DNA from: Thecaphora thlaspeos | Taxonomy: Eukaryota > Basidiomycota > Ustilaginomycetes > Urocystidales > Glomosporiaceae | Length of the DNA: 64,000 nucleotides | NCBI GenBank assembly: GCA_900291925.1 | Contig: UWYS01000020.1 | Location: 124,001-188,000, forward strand | Reading direction: 5' to 3' | Shown: positions 11,102-22,212 of the stretch, in pieces | How the letters are laid out: every line of letters begins with the position of its first letter | Numbering within the stretch: position 1 is the first letter of the stretch | Program-made: the position numbers and the translations under genes | The notes under the pieces: generated by a model | What the model was told of the DNA's origin: nothing | What the model saw: only the letters and a program-made list of their open reading frames with translations | Databases searched by the model: none

Positions 11102-11469
11102 ACCTGGCGTCGCTGCTCCACTTTCCTTTTTTTTCCCCGTTGGCCTCCCGATGAGACGAGATGCGCTTGGTCGCCGACCCGGGCTCCCGATCCGAACAAG
11201 CGGACAAGACGGCTTCAGAGGAAGCTCGGTCCGGTCACTCGGAAGCAAGCGGGCGCAGGAGCGCACGGAGATGGACGATGGCGTGGGGCCCCTCTTCTTG
11301 CCGCTCACCAGCCGCTCCTCCTTGCTTCTTCTGACCTCCATCACTCCCCCTCTTCCTCACTCACCTCGCACTCCAACTCACCCCTCCCCATTCGCATCCC
11401 GACTCAGCCCTCCCCATTCCCCCTTCCTTTTCACGTCCCACCGCCTTTCATCCGCATTCACATAACACG
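10803..11469. promoter_or_regulatory. Divergent promoter region of PRP6 and the dehydrogenase
   Basis: This 667-bp stretch separates two divergently transcribed genes. It contains a 50-base CT run at 11048-11097 and a C/T-rich tract with CACTC and CATTC clusters just before the ATG at 11470. No TATA box is obvious on either strand. Confidence 0.5.
11048..11097 (+). repeat. (CT)25 microsatellite
   Basis: An uninterrupted run of 25 CT units sits in the divergent promoter of PRP6 and the 3-hydroxybutyryl-CoA dehydrogenase. Such tracts may mutate in length and can act as nucleosome-poor promoter elements. Confidence 0.95.
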
Positions 11470-12808
11470 ATGGCCGCCGCAGCTCTCTCCCACGGCATCA
11501 AGTCGGTCGGCGTCGTTGGCGCGGGCCAGATGGGCCTCGGCATCGCCTATGTAGCCGCCCTCCGCGCAGAGATCCCCTCAGTTTTCCTCTGCGACGCAAG
11601 CCAGGCACAGCTCGAAAAGGGCGTGTCCTTCTTCGACTCGCTCCTCATGAAGGACGTATCAAAGGGAAAGATCAAGCAGGAACAAGCAGACCAGGCCAGG
11701 TCCCGCCTCATCACCGTACCCAGCGTCGAGGAGTTTGTCCGCGACTCGGCAAAGACCCCCGACATGGTCATCGAGGTGCGCAGCGCAACTCAACTTCTTC
11801 TATCAGGCCACGATCAGCGAGTGGTGGCCCAACTGACAATTTCTCGTTTTGCCGCGTCTCTCGCTCTGTCCCTCCTTGCAGGCCGCGACCGAGAACCTCG
11901 CCATCAAGCAGAAAGTCTTTGGCAGCCTCGCAACTCACCTCCCCCTCACCACCATCCTCGCCACAAACACGAGCTCCATCAGCATCTCCAAGATCGCAGC
12001 GTCAGCCGTTCCTGCCGACACAAGGCCTGGCAGCGAAGAGGCGTGGAAGAGCCCCGCCAGGGTATGTCCGGTCACCGGCCAGCGATTGCGATCCTTTCCA
12101 CCGCGCTCCCACCACTGACTCTCTACCTAAGCTTTACCCCCTCGCCACCCACCCTTCAGGCCCTTGGTGTGCACTTTTTCAACCCGGTCCCCGTGATGAA
12201 GCTGGTCGAAATCATCCCGGCGCTGCAGACGTCGCCAGACGTGCTGGAGCGCGCGCAGGCCTTTGCACGGGCGTGCGGCAAGAAGATCACCACGTCCAAG
12301 GACGTGCCCGGCTTTGTCTCCAACCGCCTGCTCATGCCGTTCATCAACGAGGCCATCATGACGCTCGAAAAGGGCATTGCGACAAAGGAGGACATCGACC
12401 TCACCCTCAAGCTCGGCATGAACCACCCCATGGGGCCCCTCGTCCTGGCCGACTTTATCGGGCTCGACACGTGTCTGAGGTGAGCAGGGCGCTGCCCTGG
12501 ATGGCCTGTCGGAAGTGTTTGATGGATGAAGGCTAGCGACTGGAAACTGACCTCGGCCTTCTCTGAACCGATTCTGGCCGATGGCTCAGCATTATGGAGA
12601 CCATGTACCGCGAGACGTCCGACTCCAAGTACAGGCCCGCCGTGCTGCTCGGGAGGATGGTCGATGCCGGCTGGTACGGCAAAAAGAGCGGAAAGGTGAG
12701 TTGAGACTGATCCCCCCGATTCAGGGCATGCAAAGAGTCCGCAGACTGATTCGCCGAGCGTTGGATGTGCCCTACCTGTGACTACACCAGGGATTCTACG
12801 ACTACTAG
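11470..12808 (+). CDS. 3-hydroxybutyryl-CoA dehydrogenase (NAD/NADP-dependent)
   Basis: There are five exons: 11470-11775, 11882-12061, 12160-12479, 12590-12695 and 12791-12808. All introns are GT-AG, phases agree, and the protein is 309 aa, the family's usual size. The Rossmann fold is seen in VGVVGAGQMGLGIA (about 13-26). ATNTSSISIS precedes the catalytic-histidine motif VHFFNPVPVMKLVE. The C-terminal substrate domain includes DVPGFVSNRLLMPFINEAI and NHPMGPLVLADFIGLD. The last exon encodes only GFYDY, completing the family ending GKKSGKGFYDY. The enzyme interconverts acetoacetyl-CoA and 3-hydroxybutyryl-CoA. There is no SKL-type peroxisomal signal and no clear mitochondrial presequence, so the location is open. 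The linker before HFFNP is longer than in bacteria. Confidence 0.95.
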
Positions 12809-13437
12809 ATCGAACGGCTCCTAGGCAAAGAAGCCATGATATGTGTTGCATCGAAACAGCGAAATGCCAAGATTGAGAGCCCTCATGCCCGACACAGAAA
12901 GGAGACTCAGTGGGCGACTTTGCCGCAGCGTCGAGTTGATGCTTTGTAGCGTTTTGTGTGAACAGCTGTCGCCTTCTCAAAGATTGTGGGCCTTTCCAGG
13001 AGCTTGGTGCAATTGGTCTGCTCCGAGACCTCTGGCGTCTGTTGGTGGTAAGAAGTAGAAGAGACGGGCGAAAGAGAGCGGCTGAGCTCCGTGAGGTGGG
13101 CTCCGTGAGGTGGGCTCCGTGAGGTGGAGGTCGGAAGAGCGCGCGGGCCACGCTCGTTGGGACGGAGCCGAGGGGCCGGGGGTTTGAGAGCTCTATCGGT
13201 TGGCCACGTAGCAGCGGCGGGGCGCGCATGGCAGCTGGACCCGGAACGAGAGGCTGAGCTGGTTGGGGACAGCTGCCCATTTCCCGTTCTTCTTGCCACC
13301 ATCACTGCCGTGCCACTCCGCACCTTTTCCGCTTGACCGTCGCACGACCTCTACCACATCTTCGCAGAGACGATCTCCGTTCCTAAGCGCCATCCCGCGA
13401 CGCCATTCTACCTCCTCGGCCCCCTCATCCGCCCGAC
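12809..13437. other. Intergenic region with a tandem 14-mer
   Basis: No gene is visible between the dehydrogenase and the Derlin. It contains three copies of a 14-base unit at 13086-13127. The last 200 bases are pyrimidine-rich and probably form the Derlin promoter and leader. Confidence 0.5.
13086..13127 (+). repeat. Three tandem copies of a 14-bp unit
   Basis: The unit GCTCCGTGAGGTGG occurs three times in perfect head-to-tail order, about 310 bp upstream of the Derlin start codon. The role is unknown. Confidence 0.9.
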
Positions 13438-14230
13438 ATGGACCTCGACTCCCTCCCGCCGATAACCGCCCTCTGGGGCTCCCTCGCCCTCCTCACCGCC
13501 TTGCTCGAACACACACACCTCATCACCTCCTTCCAACTCTTCTATACCCCCTCTCTTGTCCTGCACAAACTCCAACTCTGGCGTCTCCTCACCACCTTTG
13601 TTTACTTCGGCTCGTTCTCGCTCGACTTTCTCTTCCATCTCTTCTTCTTTATGCGTTATTCGCGCATGTTGGAAGAGGATGCTGCCGGAACGCGAAGGCG
13701 CGGTGGAAGAGCGACCTACGTCTACATGCTACTGGTGTGCGGTGTAGCGCTGCTGGTCATCAGTCCGTTGGTGGGGTTGCCGTTCTTGAGTAGTCCTCTG
13801 GCTTTCGTGTTGGTGTACGTCTGGAGTAGGAGGAACAGACACGTAAGGTTGGGTTTGTTCGGAATTCTCGTTGTCACGGCACCGTATTTGCCCTGGTGCT
13901 TGGCGGCGTTTGGATGGATGATCAACGGAACGCTCAAGGCCGTCGTTGGTGACCTCGTTGGTATTGCCATCGGCCATCTTTGTCAGTACCCTGTCTCGTT
14001 ACCACATCGACCTCGGCAGTTGGCAGAGAGGCTCTTCGCTCACCTCCTCTACTCTGTTGCGTCCACGTCTTGCTCCCCTCGTTCCGTTTCTAGACTACTT
14101 CTTCGTCGACGTCTGGCCGAGAGAGTACAAGAGCGGCGGGCGCAACTACCTCAAGACGCCAGAGATTCTGTACGCATTCTCCAGCCTGTCCGCCCGTTGT
14201 TCCGCCGCCCCTATCCGCAGCAGCTATTAA
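13438..14230 (+). CDS. DER1: Derlin (Der1-like ER membrane pseudoprotease)
   Basis: There are two exons, 13438-13981 and 14094-14230, joined across GTCAGT...TAG, giving 226 aa. Splicing restores the conserved run GHLYYFFVDVWP. Reading straight through the intron gives a longer frame that loses it. Derlins are multi-pass ER membrane proteins of the rhomboid superfamily without protease activity, acting in ERAD retrotranslocation. The rhomboid WR-type signature is seen in LWRLLTTFVYFG (about 48-59). FMRYSRMLEED follows, then several hydrophobic segments and the GDLVGIAIGH motif. The C terminus after YAFSS is short and lacks the SHP box that recruits Cdc48 in longer Derlins such as Dfm1, so it resembles Der1 more. 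The stop region is convergent with HRQ1. Confidence 0.92.
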
Positions 14231-14641
14231 CGATGGTCTCCTCCTCTCTGGCAACGCTGCGCAGTGTAAGACTCATCGACGGCGACTGGTAGTCGATTCT
14301 TTGTCCGAGATCGACCTTGCTCGCCCTTGCATCCGCTCCTCATCATGTCCCGCCTCCATGCATTCTGTACGTGTATACCATACCACACGCATCGACCGTT
14401 CTCGTCTCTGCTTCGAAGAATCGTCATCATCATCACCGTCATCGCCGTTCGTCCGTAGTGTACTCTAATGATCCAATCACTGACGAGGCCCGCGTAGCTA
14501 CTCCTGGAACAACATCGACTTTCCCTGAACGAAACCTCCTCCCGGACCCATCCCGCTCTGTCCCCTTGGACCCGATAGCACCTCACCATTTGGACCTCTC
14601 ATCGCTGCTCCAGCCGCCGCCGCAGCGGCATTAGCCAGAGC
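14231..14641. other. Convergent 3' region between DER1 and HRQ1
   Basis: No gene is seen here. The sequence contains short ATC/GTC-rich runs and presumably carries the 3' UTRs of both flanking genes. Confidence 0.5.
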
Positions 14642-17600
14642 TTAAAGACTAGGCGGCAACGTCTCTTCCACCTCTTCGACTACGACTTCGCCCAACTCCC
14701 TCGCGACGCGCACCGGTACAGCCTCTTTGATGGTCAACGGTGTCAATTCATCTACCCCTTCTCTGTTCGATTGTCCTCCGATGCCCGGTTCGTTTTGCAG
14801 TTCGAGATCTTCATCGAACAACTCTCGTCCCGCTATACCACGTAACACCGCCAATGCTCCCACCTTGCTCGTCACGAGGTTGGCATGTGCGCACGTCTGA
14901 GAGGTGACGCAAGATGGACAACCTTCTTGACATCCACACGCTTCGATCACGCTGATCGCGATACGTAGCAGTCCGTCGAGATGGTTGAAGGCTTTACTAC
15001 AGACACCGCCGTTCTGTCCCGGCGTGTCGTAGAAGATCAATCGTGCCGGTCGTTTGCGCGAGCTGGGGCGCGCGGCGTATTCCTTTTCTGCGATCTTGCA
15101 TTCCGTCTTGACGTCGCCCGCCATCGAGACGACAAACATGGGCGTCAGACTGAGCAGTGCGTGCTCGACGGCGTGGATGGCGGCGGCGGCGTTGATGCGC
15201 ATCTCGACCAACGCTTCGACGATCCAGAGTGGAACGTCGATCCATAGCCCCTGCGTGTGGCGCACAAAGGGCGGACAGTCAACTTCGACCGCGTCCAGGA
15301 TGTTGGCACGTCGATCCACTTTAAAGTAGCCCCAGACGTACGAGGCGATCGTCACCTTGCCGTAGTAGGCCAGGTGCGGCGAGTCGCGCAGCCGTCGGAT
15401 CCTGAACGTCTCCATCGCGTCGGTGTCCGTGTGGTCGCGCGGCCGCGTGTGGTAGTTGACCTCGACCTCGACCATGCGTGCGATGCGCGTCTCGTGGCTG
15501 ATCTCGCGGCAGATGTACGACAAGCCCTGGTGCATGAACACGGCTCCCTCGAACGCCTCAAAGATGGCGCGGTCGATCTCCACCTCCTCCATCACGCGCG
15601 GCGGCCGTCCGGGCGTGTCGTCGACGTAGGCGTACGTCACCTGCCGCGCGCCGCGGATCGCGACATCGCGCGCCGGGTTGGGCCGCAGCTCGTCGCAGCA
15701 GAAGTAGTAGCCCGAGCCGTCGCCCTGCAGGCGCGTCTTGCAGAGCGTCGAGATCTGCTCGCCAAAGAACCGGGCGTCGTCCTCGACGCTGATCGGCATC
15801 TCCTCGGCCGCACACTGGAGGTGCGATTCGAGCACAAAGTCGTTGGACAGGTCGACCGAGAGCGCCGCGTCCGGCTGGCGGAAGACCTCCTCGGGAAATC
15901 GCATGTAGTGCTGGTCGAGCGGCCACGGATCGGCGATCAGGACGGCGAGCGAGTCCTTCTGCCGCCTCCCCGCCCGGCCCGCCTGCTGCCTCAGACTCGA
16001 GATCGAGTAGGGGAAGCCGAGCATAACGACGGCGTCTAAGCTGCCGATATCGATGCCGAGCTCGAGCGCGCTTGTCGCGACGATTCCTAGCAGCTGGCCC
16101 TTGAACATGTCCTGCTCAATCTTGCGACGGTCCTGCGGCGAGTAGCCGGAGCGGTACGACATGACCTTGTCGGCGACGTCGTGGCGGTCTTCGAGCAGCA
16201 GATCATTGCGGATCTGGCGCATCACGATTTCGCACGTCCGGCGCACCTTTGTGAAGACGATGGTCCGCACGCCGCGCTGGATCAGGTGGCGGAAGACCTT
16301 GGATACCTCGGCATACGCGCTGACGCGGCCCTGAGCCGGGTCGGATTCGTCGTTCAGCGACGGGTTCCACAGCAGCCACTCCTTCTTGCCGGCGGGCGAG
16401 CCGTCGTCCGTGATGACCTCGACCTGCTCGACACCGAAGAGCGTCTGCATATGCTCGCGCGGGTTGGCAACGGTCGCGCTGCAGCTGACAAAGCGGATCT
16501 CGTCGTTGCCGAGCGCGCTGCAGATCCGGCGCAACCTGCGCATGATGAAGCTGACATGGGCGCCAAAGAGGCCGTTGTAGGTGTGCAGCTCGTCGACGAC
16601 GACATAGCGCAGGCCGCGAAGAAAGCGCCGCCACAGGTCCTCGGACGGCAGGATCGACTGGTGGAGCATGTCCGGGTTCGTGAAGATGACTGAAGCGCGC
16701 TCGCGGATGTCCTTGCGCAGCTCGGAGTCGGTGTCGCCATCGTAGGTCGCGACGATCGTCCCCTCAAGCCCCTCACAGTTGGAGAGCAGATCCTGGAGCG
16801 AACGCCGCTGGTCCTGGGCCAGCGCCTTTGTGGGAAAGATGTAGATGGCCGTCGTCGCGCCATCGCGCTCGAGCGCCTGAAGCACAGGGAGCTGGTAGAT
16901 GAGCGACTTTCCAGACGACGTCGACGTCGAGACGATGACGTTGCTGCCCTCGTGGAGCGCGTTGAGCGCCTGCGCTTGGTGCGTATAGAAGTGCTCGATC
17001 CCGCGCGTCGCGTACATCGCCGTGACGACGGCCTCGGAGAGCTGGTAGTGGAGCTGCGCGTGGCGCGCCTCGCGAGCGTCGAACGTCTTGTGGCCGCCCG
17101 GAACGATCTGGTCCTTCCACCAAGGCGCCAGCTTCATATCGTCGATGATCTCGGCGATGCTGGCGCGATGGTCTGGATTCTGCATCAGGAACTCGATACG
17201 GATCCGCTTCTTCTGCGGCGTGTCGCCTGTGGTGCGCTCGGCCGTCTCCGGGTTGAGCGGGACGTGGTCGTGGGCGGCGTCGATCAGCAGCTGGACCGGG
17301 TCTTCGTCCTTGGCAGCGCAGACGGCCAGCAGCTCGAGGACGGCCTGCTCGAACTTGTGATTGCGCTTGCCGATCAGCTTCATCATCGACGTCGTCGACG
17401 GCATCGAGTAGAGCTTGGGGTTCCGCTTGAACTTCTGGTAGCCGCCCTCCTCGCGGCTGGGACCGCGCCGCATCCCTGGCCGCCCGCGGTTGGTCGCCTT
17501 GGCTGTGGCGAGCGTGCCGTCGTTGAACTCGAACAGCAGCACGTACGACTCTTGCGCCCTCCCCTTGCCCTTTCCGATGCGCCGGCTCTGCTTGGCGATC

Positions 17601-18772
17601 TCAAACTCAGCCATGGGGAGCAGGGCGGGACCGGGGGCGGCCGCATAGAAGTCGCCCTCAGGCGCCACGTCCTGAAAGCCGCCGCCACTGTCACCGAGCG
17701 CAGCTGCTACGACCTCGTCCTCCTCGACGGCCTCGGCAGCGCGCTCATAGACCTGGTCGATCTTTCTGCCTCGCCAGCTCTTCTTCTTGGTGGCGGGCGC
17801 CTGCTCGCCTCCGTTGGCGCGAGCGTCCATGTGGACCTCAAGCATGTCGCTCTCGACGTAGGCGAAATTGATCAGGTCGCCACAGAGGCTCTTGATCTGG
17901 GCCATCTCAAATATTTCGAGGGGACGCTTGGTGAGACCCTCTACGCTACTCTTTATGGTATCGTAGGTGATGACCATGTGCTTGCGTGCCGAGCAAAACG
18001 AGTACACTGTGTTGACCGCCTTGAAGGTCTGCTCCAGGCGGAGGAAGGGCTCGGGCCAGGGTGCGTCGCGCTTCAGCGACGGCTTCTCGACCACGGGTGG
18101 AGCCGGCGTGGCACCGGAAGCAGCGACATCGGTGTCGACGTCGGGCGGAGCGCTGCCTTGCTCGGATGTGCGGCTGGCAGGTGTGCGGCTCGCTGCGGTG
18201 CAACGCCTCCTTCTTGCCGGCGCGGGTTGAGGGGGAGGACTGGATGGCTTTGCCTTTGCTGCCGTCGCCGAAGATGGGGGCTCGATGATCTGTACATCGT
18301 CGTCGTCGCGGTCGTCGTCCGACTCGGACTTGATCTCGATGACCTCTGGTTCCGGCTTGACGCTGACGCCGCCGCTGCGGCCGCGTGTGGCGATCGAGGA
18401 TGACGGGCCGGCCGCCTGCGTGCGGCTGCTGGATCGAGGCGTCAAATGAGATGGCTTCCCAGCGGCTACTCGTAGGCGAGAGCCGTTGACGGCGGCAGCC
18501 GCCCTCTTGCTGGCCTCTCGCCTTCGCTTGTCGGAGGGCAGCAGGGTAGGATCGTCTTCCTCATTGCTGTCGTCGTCGTCGTCTGCAAGGATCCCAGTAG
18601 CGTCCTCGAGTTCCGGTGCGGACGAGTCGCGTCCGAGAAAGAGTGGTCGTTGGTCTGAGTGGTATGCAGAGATGGACGTAGAGGATGTGGAGAGGGGAGC
18701 GCCAATGGCGCGCTGCCTTGCGACGGAGCGCTGGTGGAGGATGCGCTGGCCTTTGCGTACTAGCTTGGGCAT
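14642..18772 (-). CDS. HRQ1: ATP-dependent 3'-5' DNA helicase HRQ1 (RecQ4-like)
   Basis: This is an intronless frame of 1376 aa. HRQ1 is a superfamily 2 helicase involved in interstrand crosslink repair and genome stability. Residues 1-230 are a low-complexity, Ser/Arg/acidic extension that makes the protein longer than the yeast one (about 1080 aa). The segment beginning LRLEQTFKAVNTVYSFC resembles the conserved N-terminal block of fungal Hrq1 proteins. Helicase motifs follow in order: Walker A STSSGKS (Lys622), DELH at 727-730, SCSATVANP (motif III), and QQAGRAGRR (motif VI). The C-terminal MZB/DUF1998 region carries the cysteine cluster CGCQEGCPSCVTSQTC near residue 1280, probably a metal site. 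Its last 60 codons have about 58% G/C at third positions, clearly lower than the interior. Confidence 0.96.
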   Translation of the reverse strand: MPKLVRKGQRILHQRSVARQRAIGAPLSTSSTSISAYHSDQRPLFLGRDSSAPELEDATGILADDDDDSNEEDDPTLLPSDKRRREASKRAAAAVNGSRLRVAAGKPSHLTPRSSSRTQAAGPSSSIATRGRSGGVSVKPEPEVIEIKSESDDDRDDDDVQIIEPPSSATAAKAKPSSPPPQPAPARRRRCTAASRTPASRTSEQGSAPPDVDTDVAASGATPAPPVVEKPSLKRDAPWPEPFLRLEQTFKAVNTVYSFCSARKHMVITYDTIKSSVEGLTKRPLEIFEMAQIKSLCGDLINFAYVESDMLEVHMDARANGGEQAPATKKKSWRGRKIDQVYERAAEAVEEDEVVAAALGDSGGGFQDVAPEGDFYAAAPGPALLPMAEFEIAKQSRRIGKGKGRAQESYVLLFEFNDGTLATAKATNRGRPGMRRGPSREEGGYQKFKRNPKLYSMPSTTSMMKLIGKRNHKFEQAVLELLAVCAAKDEDPVQLLIDAAHDHVPLNPETAERTTGDTPQKKRIRIEFLMQNPDHRASIAEIIDDMKLAPWWKDQIVPGGHKTFDAREARHAQLHYQLSEAVVTAMYATRGIEHFYTHQAQALNALHEGSNVIVSTSTSSGKSLIYQLPVLQALERDGATTAIYIFPTKALAQDQRRSLQDLLSNCEGLEGTIVATYDGDTDSELRKDIRERASVIFTNPDMLHQSILPSEDLWRRFLRGLRYVVVDELHTYNGLFGAHVSFIMRRLRRICSALGNDEIRFVSCSATVANPREHMQTLFGVEQVEVITDDGSPAGKKEWLLWNPSLNDESDPAQGRVSAYAEVSKVFRHLIQRGVRTIVFTKVRRTCEIVMRQIRNDLLLEDRHDVADKVMSYRSGYSPQDRRKIEQDMFKGQLLGIVATSALELGIDIGSLDAVVMLGFPYSISSLRQQAGRAGRRQKDSLAVLIADPWPLDQHYMRFPEEVFRQPDAALSVDLSNDFVLESHLQCAAEEMPISVEDDARFFGEQISTLCKTRLQGDGSGYYFCCDELRPNPARDVAIRGARQVTYAYVDDTPGRPPRVMEEVEIDRAIFEAFEGAVFMHQGLSYICREISHETRIARMVEVEVNYHTRPRDHTDTDAMETFRIRRLRDSPHLAYYGKVTIASYVWGYFKVDRRANILDAVEVDCPPFVRHTQGLWIDVPLWIVEALVEMRINAAAAIHAVEHALLSLTPMFVVSMAGDVKTECKIAEKEYAARPSSRKRPARLIFYDTPGQNGGVCSKAFNHLDGLLRIAISVIEACGCQEGCPSCVTSQTCAHANLVTSKVGALAVLRGIAGRELFDEDLELQNEPGIGGQSNREGVDELTPLTIKEAVPVRVARELGEVVVEEVEETLPPSL

Positions 18773-20585
18773 GGTGGCGGGCGGGGCTGTAGGGGTGAGG
18801 ATGCAAGCGGCAGGCTGGGAGGATCAGCCTGGTGTGTAGGAGGTTGGCATGTCGTCGGTCGATTGATGGGTGGGTCTGTCGGTGGTGCGGGCGAGGTGGT
18901 CCAGAGGCAGGAAGAGGAGGAGGACGAGAGGTCGGGTGGGGGGTGACCTGAGGCAGGGTTCACGAAGCTCGCTCAGCAGCCAGAGACCCGCAAGTTACGC
19001 ACTCAACCTCCACATACCCTTGCTGCGCTGCCGTCCGCGCTGCCGCCCGCGTTCTCGGCACCGAAGCCCTTAGCCTCAGTGCCCGCAGCAGCAGGCGGCA
19101 GCGCCTTTTTGGCCTCCCTTTTTTCCCGCTTTTCGCCAGGCCGCCGCAAGCCCCTCCGCTGCCAACCTCAAAAGCGCGCCCACCTTGTCTTTTCTCTCCT
19201 ACCACGACCGCCATCCCGTCCACTCCACCACCCCCTCACGCCAGCTACACCGACCGTCCAGCAACGACTAACTCGTGAGTAGCCACCGCCTCGTCTCGCG
19301 CTAATACAACCCCTACTACCTCCACCACAATACCTCCGCCACCGCCACCTCCGTCGTCGTCGCCGCCTCCGCTCATCGAATGATTACCACTTTTTAATTA
19401 GACTCGGAGGGGTTGGCCTGTTGCAGGGCCTTCTCTCAATGACAACTTAGCAAACACAACTTTAATGTACGCTGACGACAAAGCTCCGAGCTCCTTTCCT
19501 CACCGTCTCCTCGTCGGAAGGACGGGAGGAGGGAAGAGGAGCGCGAGGCCGACGATAACGACGGCAGCGGCGGCAAGGACCGGCAACAACTGCGACCATG
19601 CTTCTCGTGGACCAGGGCGCTGACCGATCTGTCCTTTCTCTCCTCCTCACTACCATCCTGATTTGCCATAAGATTGATCGCAGGTTTCTCTCTTCGCCTA
19701 GCCTAGAAGCCCAGACGTTGGACGCAAAGGTAGGTCGATCCCGCTCCCGGTCCGTCGCGCAGCCCCGTGCTAGTCTGTCTTTGCCGCTTGTTGTGCGTAC
19801 CCTTGCAATGCAAAGATCGCCATGCTCTCGCCATGCAGCTCGAGACAGAATGCAAACCATCGCCTGGCGTCATGTGAAGCTCGTGCACCTCCGAACGTCA
19901 TTGTGATCGTGGTCGTCGTTGTGATGCCGGGTATGCCAGAAGTGAGAAGCAACGTCGAGCCCCGCGCGAATGGACGTCGCCAAGATGGTCGGCCGCCGCA
20001 GACATCGTGCGGTCAGAGATCAACGCCGTTGCATCACCCGCTCCTCGCGTCCAGGCCATGCGCCTTGGGGATCTCCCAGCAGGATGATCGACGAGTCCAG
20101 CTAAACTCGGTGCATCAAGCCGAAATCCCGCTGATTCGGCAATGGACGGTCTCGAGGAGGGCGACGGGGTGGTGGCCCACTCTCTACCTACGTCTGTGTC
20201 CAGCTGCCCTCCGCAATGGCATTCTTGATTAGGATTCTTGCTTGCAAGAGGTCCGAGAGCAACGGCGTGCTTGTCGTGAAAATGGGAGGTAATTGAGCAG
20301 ATTGGCCCGAGCCTCCCCAGTTACCTGGCGGGCCGAACCTGGACGCTCTCGCCGGCCACAGACACAAGCGGCACCCGACATGATCGCGCTCCTTTGCTCC
20401 CCGCCAGGCATCGCGCACGCCACACCGTACCCATCCACTCTCACCGCAGCCTCGTCACCTCAAGACGACAAGCATCCACCTGCACAACCACTCGACGAGA
20501 GAAGGGCGTCGTCCGTTGGAACGCCTCTCGTCTCCACCACACCCCCGTCGCGTCACGCTTTCAATCTCATCGCACCGCCTTCGAA
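18773..20585. other. 1.8-kb divergent intergenic region (HRQ1/MPO1)
   Basis: No conserved coding sequence is visible on either strand. The HRQ1 side is rich in G-rich purine runs and the MPO1 side in CA- and C-rich sequence. The middle (19380-20200) is less GC-biased and could hold an untranslated RNA, but nothing specific supports that. Confidence 0.4.
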
Positions 20586-21242
20586 ATGGCCAGCATCCAC
20601 CCCTTTTCGCTGCGCAAGCAGCTCGCCTTCTACGGCGCCTACCACACGGACCACATCAATGTGCTGATCCATATCGTCGGCGTGCCCTCTATCATCTTTG
20701 GGTCCAACATCATGCTAGCCTCTCGCGGCTCACTCTTCCACTCCCTGCAACAATTCTCTCCCCTCACCGCGTCCTACCTCTCTCTCATCTCCTCGCACAT
20801 CTCCAACATCCTCCCCGCGTCGCTCTTCCAACACGCTCGACTCGACATCTCGACGGTGTTCATGTCGACCTACCTCATCTACTACTACATCCTCGACCCC
20901 GTCGCTGCCTTCCTGTACACTCCCTTCTGGTATGTGATCTGGTATGGAGGTGAACACCTCCTAGCTACCAATCCGGACGCCGTCAAGATCGCCACGGCCA
21001 TCTTTGTAGCGGGATGGGTGGCACAGTTCTACGGACACGGCGTACACGAACGTCGAGCCCCTGCCCTCCTCGACAACCTTCTCGGTGCCGTCGTCCTCGC
21101 CCCCTTTTTCGTTTGGCTTGAGCTCATCTTCCAACTCGGTTATCGTCCACAGCTTCAGAAGGATCTCAAGAACGATGTAGGTAGAATGGCGGCGCAGTTT
21201 AGAAAGGAAAAGGCTGACAAGGAGAGGAACAAGATCAAGTAG
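20586..21242 (+). CDS. MPO1: MPO1-like 2-hydroxy fatty acid dioxygenase (DUF962)
   Basis: The start at 20586 was chosen because the family's N-terminal block begins there (HPFSLRKQLAFYGAYH) and the in-frame upstream sequence is unrelated. The protein is 218 aa without introns. Yeast Mpo1 is an ER membrane, iron-dependent dioxygenase that shortens 2-hydroxy fatty acids in phytosphingosine breakdown. The conserved histidines appear in YHTDHINVLIHIVGVP (His20, His23, His29) and in FYGHGVHERRAPALL. Several hydrophobic segments are spread between residues 30 and 185. The C terminus is Lys-rich and ends near a dilysine-like NKIK, which could help ER retention. Compared with yeast Mpo1 (174 aa) there is extra sequence after residue 48 and at the tail. 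Confidence 0.92.
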   Translation: MASIHPFSLRKQLAFYGAYHTDHINVLIHIVGVPSIIFGSNIMLASRGSLFHSLQQFSPLTASYLSLISSHISNILPASLFQHARLDISTVFMSTYLIYYYILDPVAAFLYTPFWYVIWYGGEHLLATNPDAVKIATAIFVAGWVAQFYGHGVHERRAPALLDNLLGAVVLAPFFVWLELIFQLGYRPQLQKDLKNDVGRMAAQFRKEKADKERNKIK

Positions 21243-22212
21243 AGTAGCGAGCGAGCGTCAAATACTACCTGTTGCTTGTTCAGTCATTGGTTGTGTATGT
21301 ATGACGCACGAAATTTTTTCCATTGTTCGTCTTGAAGAGCTTCGGTGTGTGTGTGTGTGGCCTAAGATAGAGCTGGCCAAGGTGCGTCAACTCTAACGCC
21401 AGGGCTAGCTGCGACGAGGGTAGCAGACAGGGAAGAGGAAAGGGAATGAAAGATTGTATCGTCGCATCGCAATGGGTGCAAAGTCTAGTGAATGCCGTGA
21501 GGATCAACCGTTCGAGCGTCGTCGCCCGACAACGAGGCGAAGAAGACCACAGCGCAAGGCGTCGAGAACAAGAGCAATGACTGAATGCGTACACGTAAAG
21601 GAGCGAGCAAGTACACAAGAAAGACTTGTTGCGTGGGTGTGCGCCCAAGAAAAACAAAGCCAAAGGACAAGTGGGTGGCGTCAAGACGACAGCGACGAGG
21701 AAGAGATTGTGCTAGGAAAAAGGTAGGATAAGTGGCACATCGATGAATCAAAGATGCGCACCTGGCGCTAGAGTAGGGACCGAACGTGGTGCAGGATCGA
21801 GTCTGTCGATCGAGCGAGAGCGTGGAGGAACGTGACGACAACGCGAGGACAAATATCGATGGCAGAAAGACTACGAAATCTAGACTCGTAAATATAATGG
21901 GATGAGAAAAGATGCGAACTACGAAGAAACGAGGTGACACTGCGACGTCTCGTCTATCGCCGTCTTCGTCAGCGACGAGGTGTCGGTGGTGCCGGAGGCG
22001 TCGTCGAGGTAGTGCGGGATCAGCGCTGCGGCTAGGCTACCCTTTCCAGAGGCGGCCTGGTGTCGCTTCTCCTCCTAAGCGTGCACAGCTTCCTTGACTT
22101 TGTCGTCGAGAGACCGCTTTCTACGACGCAGGAACGAGTCAGTGTCGATGCAATTCGGGCCCAAGCAGATGTCGAACATGAGGGCCTTCATGGAACGGGA
22201 CATTTCATCCCG
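21243..22212. other. Convergent intergenic region
   Basis: This separates the stops of MPO1 (+) and the secreted protein gene (-). It is purine-rich on the + strand with a short GT run near 21345. No gene is supported. Confidence 0.5.

Noticed and set aside
10829..11554. A + strand frame spanning the CT repeat into the dehydrogenase start
   Set aside because: Its sequence is mostly the translated repeat (Ser-Leu run) and it reads the dehydrogenase start in a different frame.
13438..14292. A 284-aa uninterrupted frame covering the Derlin region
   Set aside because: The last 100 residues are Arg/Leu-rich nonsense. Splicing 13982-14093 restores the conserved Derlin run GHLYYFF and a sensible C terminus.
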